Shown here: positions 9,481-22,690 of the stretch, piece by piece
How the letters are laid out: each line of letters opens with the position of its first letter
How positions within the stretch are numbered: the stretch's first letter is position 1
NCBI GenBank assembly: GCA_013399895.1
Contig: VXBA01003148.1
Coordinates: forward strand, 114,570-178,569
Source: Serilophus lunatus
Lineage: Eukaryota; Chordata; Aves; Passeriformes; Eurylaimidae
Direction: 5' to 3'
DNA: 64,000 nt
Made by a program: the position numbers and the translations under genes
The notes under the pieces: model-generated
Databases searched by the model: none
The model's input: the letters and a program-made list of their open reading frames with translations, nothing else
Told to the model about the DNA's origin: nothing

Positions 9481-12339
9481 TGTTCTTGAATGGGTTGCAT
9501 CTACCCCTCAGCACTAATCCTCTCAAGTTATTCCCTGACAGTTCTGTCAAGAGCCAAGCGATATTACATCAGAGAAATTCATATGTGGTGAGATATGGAC
9601 TGTCAAGGGTTTATTTGATTTAGGTACACACTTCATATTTAATTGGGGTTATTACTAATAAGATACAATTCTGCATCTTATTTTTTTTCTTAATGCTTAT
9701 CTGAAAAATCAGGCATGATAAGCTGAGAGCAGCTATTTTAATCAGCAAGAGATGCAATATGTCAACGTTATGAAATTTGGATATGTTAGGAAAGATTATT
9801 GCTGCATAGATGTGCTATTCACACATTTTTGTCATGTAAAAGCCATTATGTGACAAAATGCTTTGATTTTTCTTGGATTTTTCCCCTTTTCTTGTTTACA
9901 CACACATGCAAGCATACAGTCGCGTGCCAGAATCAAGTATTTGTAGATTCTGAACTTCTAGCCTTTCTATCAAGTGTAATAATGCCACTTAGACAAGTTA
10001 AGGGCTGAGAGGGATGTCTTCTGCCAGTACCTGAAGTTGGTCATTACAGCTCTATTTTTTTCTCTTTTTGAGAGTTTGAAGGGATGAGTTTGTCAGATCT
10101 GCATCAGAAAAGCCACCTTAGAGAGTTAGAGATTTGCCTCAGAAAACTGAGGCCACAGCCCCATTTGCAGAGTGATGTTCCCAGAGTTGTAAATACTTTT
10201 ATTCCTCAAGCATTGATAAGTTATGTCTTCCTTGGGAGGGCATCCACTACCCTTTTTTGGCAAATCAGGTTTTCTGGTGGATAGTGTACTTTGTCCCTTG
10301 AAGGATGTGCCTTTCACACTAGCATTTGCTGTAGCAGTCAGACACATTACTGTTCCATGTGAAGGCAAAACATCAGGAGAAACAAACCCCAAGAATGATG
10401 ATTTTACTGACGCTATTTTACTTCATCTGTTTGCCCCTTAATTTGTGGGAACCATGATGATGATGATGAAGGTATGTAATAGAAATTGTGATTGCTTAGC
10501 TTAGAAATTCTCCATGCATTCAGACTGCACTGAGCAACAGTCTTCACATCATTATTCTGGATCAAGTTTGTAACCTAAGCAATCACAGCCTTTATCATGC
10601 ACCAAGGAAGGACAAATTCCTGCCAAGTCTGCAGACACTCTGCAAGAGCTCCCTCATTCCTCTTAGGGGTACCAGTGCTGAATTGAGAGATGCTGGGCTG
10701 CAACTGTAGTAATTCCCAAGCTAAACCGTGAACTGAACAATAAAGATGCAAAGCAGTCCTCAGTATGTAGTATCCTGTACAAGGACCATCCAGAGGAATA
10801 GGAGAACGACCCAGATGAATAGAAGAGCTGGAGAAGGACCAGATATTGAACCTTCCCAAGCAGTCTGTAGCTCTCCAAACAAAGCTATTATCTGGGACAT
10901 ACAATATAAGTGTTGCATAGGCACAAAATAAAGACATGAAGGTGTGAAATCAGGAAATTCAAGACCTGTATTTTTGGGCATGTACAAAGTTTGTTTACAT
11001 TGCTGTGTATCACGGGCATGGGAGGTGTCACCACATTTTAATTAAAAATCCAATGCCATTCAATTATATATGAGCAATCCCTCTGCCATGTTTATGTTCA
11101 TGCTCTGTTTATCCTTACACTGTATATTTTGTTTTCCGTTCTAAAATTAATTCTGTATTTTCTTATTTTCCATTCTAGAATCTCATTTTCAAAACTTCTA
11201 AGTCCTGTGTATCTGTTGCTTACGTCTTCTACTATGTCTCATAGTACAGTCCAGTTGACTAAAAGAGGGCATTAGCATGCTGGTATAATGATTTTAAGGA
11301 GATTTTTTTTTTTGAGGATTAGAATAATTGGTGCCAATCAAGCTAGATATTTGTTATACATTAATGCATTTTTTTGACAACAGAATTTATAGATGAACTG
11401 CTTCACACTCTTTTTAGGGCGGAGAGTTTTAAACATTTTGAGTCTTGTTTTCAGATTTTTCCATTTGAAAAACCAGACCACTTCACTGCCAAGGGCTGAA
11501 CTACAAAGGCCAGAAGAAGGGAAGAGTACTCTTTGTATCAGTGAGAAACTATTAAAGAGTATTGTTAATGCCTCACAATGCTATTTGTAGAGCTGATGTC
11601 TCATGATCTAGTAAAACATTCATTGAAGCCTTACCTACAGAAGGTACTTTTCTGACCATGTTAGTATGGTTAGTCAACCCCTCTAGCTGAGAGACAGGCA
11701 GTGTTTGTACAGGGGTGACGCACCAGTGCTAGCACACCTTGCCATGACTTCTTGAGAGGTCTTTAGCTCCATCTGCCCTTCCCATTGCTCTGCTACAGGT
11801 TTCAACCTCTCCTCTGCAGGGCTAACAGAACGTGTGTTTCTGCCTCAGCCCCTTCGAAAGTGCAAAGTCCAAAGCCTTTTACGCCCACCTTCACTGGGGG
11901 CTCAGTTTTACACAGAAACAGCTGAGGCATCTGCACCTGTACTATTCTGCTGCCTGTTGTGCAGGTATCAACTCCTGGCAGAACAGCCATGTTTTGGTGT
12001 GGTGTCTCCTTTACTACAGCAGCAAGACTTGACAGAGCTCCATACTACGTCATACTGAATGCAGGCATGAGGGCAAAGATACGTGTCATGGCTTGAAAAG
12101 ATCTAACAACTCATTCAGCACCTTTTCCCCCACCCCTCTCTTTGCACTTGCTTTGGCACACTCTGTACTCCTTGATGGCCGATCCCATTTGCTAAGGTGG
12201 CAAAAAAGTAATATGGAGCAAAATAATGAAGAAAGAGTCATTGTATGGCAGGTTATGGAGTTAAATTATCTTGGGTCAGGCCCAGTGAGATGCAGTGGAA
12301 GGTTGGGGATCATTGGGACTGACCCTCTTGGGCAGGAGT
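9481..12339. other. Upstream flank of EGLN3, AT-rich, no gene seen
   Basis: Sequence becomes AT-rich beyond the CpG island. I see no recognisable exon, RNA gene or large repeat. A short (ATG)5 microsatellite lies at 10454-10468. Around 11690-12040 the sequence is somewhat more GC-rich and open in two frames, but there is no recognised protein. Confidence 0.6.
10454..10468 (+). repeat. (ATG)5 microsatellite
   Basis: Five uninterrupted ATG trinucleotides. It is short and probably neutral. Confidence 0.9.
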
Positions 12340-14066
12340 GAATGATTTGATAAACAAGAAGGAACACTGGTGATGTTGAAGGGTAGGGTACTCAGTAAGT
12401 TCTTTGCCACAATCTTTACTGCCAGCCAGGCTCCCCATGTCTCAGTCCCTGAGCACCTAGGTAGGAGCTGGGGAAACAAAGTCCCTCTCACTGTAAATGA
12501 AGAGCAGTTTTGAGATATGCTGATGACACTGAATAGGCACAAGTCTATGAGGCCTGAAGAGATGTATCCCAGAGTCCTGAGAGAACTGGTTAATATTGTC
12601 ACCAAACCACTCTCCATGATATTTGAAAAGTCATGGCTGTCAGGTAAAGTCCCTGTTGACTGGAAAAAGGGAAACACTGCTTTTATTTTTAAATTGAAGA
12701 GAAAGGAAGACCTGGGGAACTATAGACTGGTAACCCTCACCTCTGTGCCTGGTAAGATCATGGAGCAGATCCTCATGGCAGCAATGTTAAGTCACATGCA
12801 AGGCAAGGAGATCATCCAAGACAGCTGACACAATTTCACTAAGGGCAAATCATGCCTGACTAATATGGTGGCCTTCTGTGGTGGAATGACTGCAACAGTT
12901 GCCATGGGAAGACTGACCAATGCAATCTATTTAGACTTCTGTAAGACCTGCAACATGGTCCTGCACAACATCCTTATCTTTAAATTGGAGAGACACAGAT
13001 TTGAAGGGACTATTCAGTGGATAAGGAATTGGATGGATGCAGCCAGAGTTTTAGCCATGGCTGTATGTCAAGGTGGAGGCCAGTGATGAGTGATGACCCT
13101 CAAGGCTCTGCCTTGGAACTAGTGCTCTCTAAATGTCTTTGTTGATCACATAGACAGTGAGATGGAGTGCCCCCTCAGCAACTTTGCAGATGAGTCAAAG
13201 CTGTGCAGTTAACACAACAGCAGGAAGAGATGCCATTCAGGGGAACCTGGACAAATTTGAGAAGTGTGCCCATGAGAACCTCATGACGTTAACATGTCCA
13301 GGTGCAAGGTGCTATACCCAGTTCAGGGCAATCCCAGACATGAATACAGACTGGGAGAAGAACTCATTGAGAGCAGCCATGTGGAGAAGGACTTGGGGGT
13401 TCTTATGGATGAAAAGCTGGACATGAGCCAAAAGTGTGCACTTACAGCCCTGAAGGCCAGCCACATACTGGACTGCATCAAAAGAGGAGTGGCCAGCAGG
13501 TCAAGGGAGGTGATTCAGCCCCTCAGCTCTGCCCTTGTGAGTCCCCATCTGGAATACGGTGTCCAGGTGTGGAGTCATCAGTACAAGAAGGATGTGGACC
13601 TGTTAGAGCAGGCCCAGAGGAGGGCCACAAAGATGATCCGAGGGATGGAGAACCTCTGTTGTGAAAACAGGCTGAGAGAGCTGTGGTTGTCCAACATGGA
13701 GAAGAGAAGGCTTGGGGAGACCTCATTGTAGCTTCCCAGAACTTAAAGAGGACTTATAAAAAGGTGGAGAGGGACTTTTAACACAGACAGATAGTGATAA
13801 GTCAAGGGAGAATGGTTTTAAACTAAAAGAGAAGAGATTTAGATTGGATATTGGGAAGAAATTCTTTACTCAGAGGGTGGTGAGGCAATGGAACGGGTTG
13901 CCCAAAGAAGTTGTGGGTGTGCCATCCCTGGCAGTATTCAAGCCCAGGTTGGATGGGGCTCTGAGCAATTTTATCTAATGGGTGGCATCCCTGCCCATGG
14001 CAGGGAGTTTGGAACTAGATGGTGTTTAAGATCCCTTCCAACCCAAGACAACCTACGATCTATGAT
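12340..14066 (+). mobile_element. CR1 LINE, 5'-truncated, about 1.7 kb, degenerate
   Basis: CR1 is a non-LTR retrotransposon whose second ORF encodes endonuclease and reverse transcriptase. This copy starts in the linker before the RT domain and continues through recognisable RT blocks: NYRLVTLTSVPGKIMEQIL near 12718, a KGKSCLTNMVAF-like block near 12845, YLDFCK near 12928, the active-site block near 13183, then EKDLGVLMDEKLDMS near 13386 and ASRSREVIQPL near 13492. The 3' UTR ends in CCTTCCAACCCAAGACAACC and TCTATGAT. It is spread over all three frames with stops and indels. The catalytic FADD reads FADE, so it is dead. A relic of moderate age. Confidence 0.95.
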
Positions 14067-17000
14067 AGCTCAGTCTTCACTGTTATCTTTCCTTCACTGC
14101 CACAGTCATCTGGTCTGCAGGCTTCAGAATTAGTTAACATGTGATAAAACCTCGGAGTAGGCTTTGACTTATCTTAACATCTGCTAAAGATTGCATTGTT
14201 AATAGTAGACTATGTATCTGATGCACCAGTAAGTATCTTCCAAATCCTAGTCTGGGATAAAAACAGCATTATAAATGTTGTTATGGCAAAGGGAGCTCAG
14301 CTAACTCAGCCACAGTTGACTGTTTTATCAAAGTTTTCCTAAAGCATTCTAGGTGTAAAAATGGCCCTTTGGGAAGAGAGATTTCCAGCTTCCTGATGGG
14401 ATTAATTGCCCCTATCTTGATCCAGCAGTTCCAGAGATACGCCAGATATTAAACTTGCAGCTTCTACTGGCCTATGGTACATCTCTTCTAGAGAAATGGA
14501 TGTTTGTGTCATACTATCAGCTGCCTGAGGAGCCATGGGGTGTACAAAACTATCCTTCATGGAGTTAGCAAGTGAGCAGAATGCAAGTAGAGCAAAGTTG
14601 CATAGGAAATTAAAATAATGCACAGTTTGGCAATATATCACTAGGCAGTTAATTTTATGGCTTTCAAGTATCATACTACCAAGAACGTGAAAAGTATGGC
14701 TATAAGAAAAAAAGGCAATTACTGAGACTTCCATTATGTAAACAGAGAAGTTCAATGTGGTAAGAAAATAGTGGAAACAAGGGAAAGCAGTAAACTTTGA
14801 TATTATAATATTTTTGTAAAACTATATTTCAAAGAATTTTAAATTGTTAACATCTTTGTAGGAATCTGAGTGTACAGATAATCCATATATATATTTCCAT
14901 GTTTTAGAGAGGTTTGTTTTACCTTTTTGATTTGGAGTCATCAGTTAAGAACTATATACAGGGCAAGTACTTACATTTGAAATTAAATACAAGACTACCA
15001 TAGATAACACTATAATTACTTTAAAACTTATTTATTTTCTAAGTAGATATTCTTCCCCAGAAATCATATCATTTTCTCCCAAGTGTATCTCAGTGTTTCT
15101 GGAATTAAACAGTAAATCCTGATGACAGAGAAGTAAGTCTAGCCTAAATGGTGCATTGTAATAAAATAGAGTATCTGTCCAGGAAAACAATAATCCTCTG
15201 TTCAAAAGATTGGAGCCATAGCCAAGTTAACTGTCAGTGCCAAGGATTTCAAGTCACAGAACTATAACAGTCAGAAACATAAATTTGGACAGATCAGAAA
15301 TCAAAATTCTCAATATTAAAGAGATTTTTTTTTTATGTCTTTTCTTTCTCAAAGACATTAATTGATCACTTAAAGTAATACGTAGAAGAAGAAAGCCAGA
15401 AATAAAGTGTTTAAAATATCTTCCCTGCTGGTTTGCAGTTGTTGAGTTTTCACATTTCTAGTTCTAGTTCTCCCAAAGCTTCCAGGGAAAACAAGAAATA
15501 AATATGCGATGTAAAGAAAAATCAAGAGAAGATTATCTTTGAGAATAGACAATTTTAGGGATCATACTTTCCATTTCTCCTGTTCTATTTGCTAATGAAT
15601 GAGCAATAGGTTATTAGCTAGATTTCACAGTTAAAGCCTCCTCTGTGCAACTGGCAGTACAGGCAAATTTCATTTCTGAGAAATCTGTAGTTGGCAACAA
15701 AAATTCCAGTTGACTTTCAGCAGTTACTGAAATGCCAGTAAGGCATAAGTAGAGTTATCCAGGTCAGTTCATTGTGGAATTTTCTCTTTGGATCAGTTGG
15801 TCTTGGTTTGGGTTTATTTGGTTTTGTTTTTTGGTTTGAGTTGGGTTTTTGGTGGTTTGTTTGGGGTTTTTTTTTGGGGGGGGGGGTATATTTTTTTGAA
15901 GTTGCTGAAACAGAGACAGCAAAACACCTTATAAGGGAAGAAAAATCAGAATTATGGTTCTTCTTACCTGTTTCTGATCAATATGGCTACAAAAATATTC
16001 ATCAATTTGAGTGTGATAAAAACAGCCTTCAATTTGTGTGGTGATTTTGCTTTATCTTATTTCATCTCCTTGCCATTTTAAATAGCTACTACTGGAACAT
16101 TTTTAAGTGGCTTAGTGAGTATACATTTTAACTCTCATACCTTATCTCTCAAGAATTATATTCCTCCACTTTGTCTTTAGATTAAGGTATATACAAGTTA
16201 AACAAACAAAAACTAAGATTTTTTTAAACTGCCTGAATGAGAAGTCAAAATGGTTTTAGACCAATGGTTTTAGATAATTAAAGCTGTGTATTTCTGCCCC
16301 TTTTTTCCTATTCTACAAATATTGGTGCATTTGTACACATACAAAGGTGCTTTAGTACATAGGATTCTTTTTGCATTGGAAGGAGAATAAATCCTATGAA
16401 ATATAAGGCACATCCATATTGCTGTATTTATATCCACATCAGTGGTTATACCAATATAATTGTTCTGTAAAAAAAACGCCCAAAAATACTAATTATACAT
16501 GTGGTATATAGCTAGGCCATAAATAATATGGTACCTCTAAATGCTTATCTGTAGCCTTCCTAAATGCTTACCTGCAGCATAAAGATTTTTTCAGTTATGT
16601 TAATGAAAATATAGAACATGCTTTGCTATTTTCTTATTAAAAATAGAATTGGCAGTTTTGCATAAAGTTCACAATAAAATAGTTTAGATTTGGAGTTCTG
16701 TCATGAAAATGAATTAAAATGTAAGTTTTATTATAATGTAAGTTTGATGATTAGGAACAGATGTTCCAGGACTTGGACATCTTATCCTATATATAATTAC
16801 TAAAGCTGTCCTCCTAATCATAGCATGCAAAATTGATCACTTACTATATCCAATTAAAGCAATTTTTCCTCCTAAAGCAGACCCATGAAAGAACTGTTCC
16901 CTAAATTCTCTCCTGAATGGCTTGCTAATAAAACTTACACAAAAGATTTGTTTTCCTCTTTTAAATTAATTTTTCTAATAAAACTCATTTATTTTGTAGG

Positions 17001-20000
17001 ATGTTTTCCAGATGTTACTCTGAGCAAGTACTGCCTAAGTTTTACTTCGGCTGCATAAAATATGAATATGAAGATATAAAATTGATAATTTATACACAAG
17101 AATAGTTGTAGTGCCAGCCTTAAAGATAAGTTGCAGTCAGTTTGTCCTGTGCACAGTTCTAAACACCCTCATGGGAGGACATAGGCTTTGATCTATTTAA
17201 AGTACAACTTTCCTTTTTTTTGTAAATAAAATTTAATTGAAATCTTGACACTCATGCACTTCTGAGGATCTTATAGGTGGCTACTTCTTGTTCACACATT
17301 TGATTTTCTGATAGGCAGGTTTTTCTTTTAATTTTTTCCTGCCTTGAGCACTGATAGCAAGCTATCCAGCCACAGAATAGCAACAAAAAAATCAATGTTA
17401 TTAGGTGATTCTCATAAGTTAAAAGTTAACAGCAGAAGTTACAGTAGTTGCACAGTTTTTAGCCCATGTGGAGCAAATGATGCACTATTCCTCTTAAACC
17501 TGAAAGTCCTTGTCCCAGTGTTTGAATAATGTGCACAAGGCTTTACCATCTCTGACATGGGGTTCCAATACTCTGCTGGCCAAATGGCATCACCTTTCAC
17601 AAACCACATGCAACTCAGCAAAAAACCACTACTTGTCACTAAAACATGCCTTTTCAAAAATACGTTATATTTCCAGCTAGCCACGAGTATCTTTCCCCAG
17701 CAAAACTTTCAAAAGACAATACAGAAAAGAAAATCCAGGCCTTCGTGTAGTTTATAGGAAAAGTAGTCTTTTAAAGGAATTATAAGTATTGTGGGAAAAA
17801 AGATAACTGTGCATATCTTGTCTCATAAGTATTGAAATTATTTTTGTGGCTTACAATGTCCTATGGGAAAACTTTAATGGAATTTGTGTTACAGGCACAA
17901 AACAGTAACTTAACTCATAGATAAGGAGGTTTAATGGAGAAAGGCCTTGTGGAATGAGAGTCTTGCCTAATTAGTTATAAAAGCAAAAGGGGTGAAAAAT
18001 ATTATAATCAAAGGAAGTGACCATCTATTTCATTTATATACATTTAAAGCATTAATTTGGTAGACAAGCCAATGTTCCTACAACTTATCTTGTGGCAGAA
18101 GCAAGGATCGAGATACTCCTAAGTCATTATCAGAATGAATGAATTGACTTGAATTCATATTTTTCAGCATCTGTCCATAGAGGCTGATGTTAATTTTTTT
18201 TTTCCACTGTCTGTTTGACTAGGAAATATTAGCATGTTAGGATGCTGATATATTCAAATAAAACCCTTGGACACGGTGACCATAATCTCCTTTGGAAAGA
18301 TGCATTTTTGTCACCAACACTTTTTTTTTTCCATGAGCGACTTTTCAAGCTGCCTTTCCTGAACAGAAATTGCAGTAATTAGATTCAGTTCAAAATGTCA
18401 TTCTTACTTAAAATAAACAAATCAATCTCACTTTTCAGTTCCTTCAGCTTCTTTCTGGAGATTTCCAAGTCAGAGAGTAAATAGCTATTTACTACAAAAA
18501 GCCCAGTGGAAGTTCAATAGCAACCCTGAGGAAGTCAAGCCCAGAGATCACAGAGCAATGCCACCTTTGGGAATGTGGGTGCCCAGACAAGACAGGAGCA
18601 GCTAATATCTTCAGTGAACGTTTACCTAGATTAAGACAGTTTGAGCAGTTACCAGATACTCACCCTATCCAGAGACCGGAGCAGCTAAGCACATGTTCAA
18701 GGCTTCATGTTTATGGCAAGTGAGCCTCGACATCATTTATTCTTTAGCAATTTTCAGAGAAAAAAATTCTATTTTTTCTGGATGTATGGATGAAAGAAAA
18801 AAACACTCAGAGAACACCTGTGACTAAGCCTGGTTCCCCGTTGTATGGTGGTGGACTTCATCTGGGCTCTTATCTGCACTGCTGTGCTCTGAATGATCTG
18901 ACATCATGATCTGAATTTAAAAAAAAAAAACAAACCACAGCCTTAACATTGTTCATTTTCTCTCTTCCCTAAGGAAGAAAAAGGAGTTTATGTTTTGCAA
19001 AGAAAAATTTTTAGCAAATGACTACACCCTTACTTAACTAGGAATTATTCATGATGCCTTCTGGCTCGGGGGTGAGGAGTCACCTGAAGAGATTTGTGCC
19101 ACGTTACACTGTAATTTGAGAGGTTGATTGCACTATTTTCTTAGGCTCGATCTAGGTATGAGTCTATCCTGGGGTCCCAGGAAAGTATTTTTAAAGCATG
19201 TTATAGCCCAGGAGCTACTCTGCCTTATAAGTGGAAGAACAAACTGCCTTATGAAAAGTCCATTGAAGTCTTGCATGTGACCTCAGTAAAGTTTTGAGAA
19301 AAAGAGATTTCTTCTGGCAGAGTTATTGCTTTTCTAGTGGCCAGAGTCTTAATAGGTTATAATGTATTGATCATACAGTGGATTGATTCATGTTAATCTT
19401 TTCCCCTAACATTTCTCTTATAAACTCCTAGGTCTTTTCCATGAAATACAGAAAAAATAAATCAACATTTTAAAGATAATCTTTAAAGTAAGTTGCTGTT
19501 TCATCAACAAGCTCTCTGAGTGTATGTATGTTATTAAATAGGAGACCAGGAGTAGTTACAGCGTCAATGATAAAGATAGGCTGATTTTACAGAGGAATGT
19601 GGATCATCACATTAATCTGTGTAGTATCAACAACACACATTTTAGTGCAAATTAACTACACACTAAGAAGTAAAGAACATATACAAGATGTGGATCTCTG
19701 TGTGCATGTATATTTAGATGTATAGTAGCTGAACTATATACTGTTTTGTGCTCTGGGATCCAGAGTGATTTTCAAAAGGCCTTAAAGGTCAGGGAAAATA
19801 ACTTTGCTTAGCAGGGTCATGGCTGAGAAAGTGATGCAATTATGACAGAATTGTTGGTCGAAGCACAGAAATTCTGCCATGAGAATTTACTTTGCTCTAG
19901 TAGAAATGTGTGTACATCCCGCCTGTATCTACCTGTTACTGACACATCCTGCTGACACTTTGGCACTCTCTTTTCTAGCAGTGCAAACCCTTCACAGTGG

Positions 20001-20576
20001 GCCACATCAGAGCAGTGAAAATGGTGACTTACACTGATACAGCCATCTGAGAGCAGGTTTTATCACATTCCACAGTCAAGTATCTGGCAAACTTTTTGAA
20101 TGCTGCTATCCATAATTCAAAGTACCAATGAGATTAAAAGATCTTTTATGAGATGCTACATTCCCCACTTCTGTTCCCTGTCTGTGAACATTCACTATGC
20201 AGTCAGTAAGGTGCAAAGAGGAAGCCGTGGATTGTCTTGGACAGAAAGGCAAAGAACAAGTGCTATAAATTTTCTGAAAGCCCAGCATTGGTCCACGTCC
20301 AACCCTAACACACAGATGGAGCTCAGAATCTCACTCAGATGCCTGAAGTTTTATTCCACAAGCAACAAAACTCAGCTAAATATTTGATACACATACCAAT
20401 CTCTGTCAAATTTCTGAACAATAACCTTGAATCCAAAGTAATGTATACTGTACTTAAATTTCAAGTAAGCATCTCTGGCCCCTGCCTTCTCAGCTGATGA
20501 AAACAGGTATGAGTGAAAATGTAGAAATCTTATCTTTCCTTCAGCTTATTCAAATGCATTCAAATCATCTTCCATT
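14067..20576. other. AT-rich intergenic DNA, no gene seen
   Basis: About 6.5 kb without recognisable exons, RNA genes or large transposons. It has very low GC, many A and T runs, and a G/T-rich tract at 15784-15898. The low repeat content compared with the flanks could mean conserved non-coding sequence, as is common around EGLN3-NPAS3, but conservation cannot be seen from one genome. Confidence 0.55.
15784..15898 (+). repeat. G/T-rich low-complexity tract with an 11-G run
   Basis: About 115 bases made almost only of G and T, with many GG and GGG runs and an uninterrupted run of 11 G at 15876-15886. The plus strand could form G-quadruplexes. Tracts like this are slippage-prone. Confidence 0.9.
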
Positions 20577-21350
20577 TCACAGAATCACAACTAGGTTGTA
20601 AAAGACCTTTGAGATCATCAAGTCCAACCTCTGACCTAACACCACCTCATCTGCTAAACCATGGCACTAACTGCCAGATCCAGTCTTTTTTTAAACTCTT
20701 CCAGGGACGGTGACTTCCTGGGCAGCCCATTCCAATGGCAAATCGCTCTTTTTTTGAAGAATTTTTCCCTAATGTCTAGCCTAAACTTCCCCTGGCACAG
20801 CTTAAGACTGTGTCCTCTAGTTCTGTCACTGGTTGCCTGGGAGAAGAGACCAACCCGCACCTGGCTACAAGTTTCTTTCAGGCAGTTGTTGTAGAGAGTG
20901 GTAAGATCTCCCCTGTGCCTCCTCTTCTCCAGACTAAACATCCACAGCTCCCTCAGCTGCTTTTCATAGGGCTTGTGTGTCAGACTCCTCACCAGCCTTG
21001 CTGCCCTTCTCTGGACATGTTTGAGCATCTCAACATCTTTCTTAAACTGAGGGGCCCAGAACTGGACACAGCACTCAAGGTGAGGCCTCGCCAGTGCCAA
21101 GTAAAGGGGAAGAATGACTTCCCTGGTCCTGCTGGTCACACTATTCCTGATACAGGCCAGAATGCCGTTGGCCTTCTTGGCCACCTGGGCACACTGCTGG
21201 CTCATGTTCAGTTTCCTGTCAATCAGAATCCCCAGGTCCTTTTCTGCCTGATTGCTCTTCAGCCCCTCTGTCTCCAGCCTGTAATGCTATAGGGGGATGT
21301 TGTGGCCAAAGTGCAGGACCCAGCACTTGGACTTGTTAAATCTCATGTTT
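20577..21350 (-). mobile_element. CR1 LINE, 3' 0.77 kb, frame largely intact
   Basis: Read on the minus strand this is a 5'-truncated CR1 with an uninterrupted 183-codon frame (20654-21205). It encodes the C-terminal RT and tail region: AQVAKKANGILACIRNSV, then SRTREVILPLYLALARPHLE, SLEKRRHRGDL and the terminal WNGLPRKSPSLEEFKKRLD. The 3' end reads GATCTCAAAGGTCTTTTACA and finishes GATTCTGTG. The tail differs from the copies at 12.3 and 30.3 kb, so it belongs to another CR1 subfamily. It is probably younger because the frame is unbroken. It lacks the RT catalytic block and cannot be autonomous. Confidence 0.95.
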
Positions 21351-22690
21351 CCTCTCTATATTTTTTTTTCTGATTCTCCACTGCCTAAGACTAACAAACA
21401 CCCCCTAAATCCCAAAACAGTTTCATGAAAATGAATCGTAAGTTTCCTCAAAATAACTAAAATTCTCTTTTATAACGGTTCAGTAATTTCCAGTGAGTGG
21501 CCTCCTCTATCCTCACATAACACCAAAAGGCATCTAATTATTGCTGAAAACTGAATGCAAGAGCAAAAGGCAGTGCTCAGGGGTGGCAGCATTTTCACCT
21601 CCATGATAGAGTACACAATAATTTGTTGATCTCTTTAAAGCATGTGATTCAATCCATTAATGCAAAATGTTCAAATCATATGACATGTCTTTTACTGATT
21701 TTTTGTAATGCCATCATACAGAAAAGTAGAGGAGTAAATTATATGACAGATGCATAGAAACCACACTTACTGATTATGCTACATGTGATGTGAAATGTGA
21801 TACACACATACAAGCAACTAAGGGAAAAGACATCTAAGACAGTGTACAGAAACACAAGTTTTTAAGTAGAACAGAAGTTTTTTCTGCTACAAACTCAGTC
21901 ACAGATATGTAAACTTGCCTTGTTTTGCATCAGAAACCCACCTTTTATGTTCAGACATAGACTTGAGTAGTGGGTTGTGCCATGCATGTTTGAGTCATGC
22001 TGACATGTGATAGAAGAACGTGCAAAGGCAATATTTGTTTTGGGCATGGGAAGTAGCAGCATTATCTGCAGGGTAGTGTTACAGTGCTCTAAGGAGCTTG
22101 CCACAGCTACTGGCGGCCTCCTCTGATCCCCCAGTGCAGACACAAGTTGATGAGCCACTACTGGAAAAGCAGAGAGGCCTCTTGGCAGAAGCTTCTAATA
22201 TATCACTGGAGGTAGCCACGCTCAGTCCTGTGGTTTATAGCTATAGAAACCTGTTAGCATTCACATATTTAAAGACGGTATTTCATAGGATGTTTACCAT
22301 TTTGCCAGCACTATATACAGGAGGAAACTGAATGTGGCAAGAAAGGAAAATGTTCCTCATGTTATTCCACCAGCCCTTCTCAGAAGGCTATAAAAGATAT
22401 TTGCTTCCTATTTTCCCATCTTATGTCTTGCCACTTAGGGATTCCTGTTGAAAGATATTCCCTCAAGAATTCTGTCTGAAATAGTGTAACATCCTTCATT
22501 AAATACTTCCTCTGCCTACCCTTCCCTATCCCTTTAGTGGAGTATTCCCAAGAGAAGTTTTACGATATGCTGATCTTGCACAGTAAGGAAAAAATATTCA
22601 GTATCCAAGGCCATAGATGGAATGTTTGCTTTAAGACTCTAATTAAGGTTTAGTGTTTTTAAGTGGGGAAATAAAAAGACTAGGAATAAT
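21351..22690. other. Intergenic, no gene seen
   Basis: Mixed AT-rich unique sequence with a few short open frames on both strands and no recognised product or repeat. Confidence 0.55.

Noticed and set aside
8003..9517. Many long frames on both strands in the promoter and distal CpG island (up to 240 codons)
   Set aside because: Low-complexity, Arg/Pro/Ala-rich products in every frame; stops are rare in such GC-rich DNA. The start-codon context at 8224-8235 is tempting for a divergent transcript but nothing else supports it.
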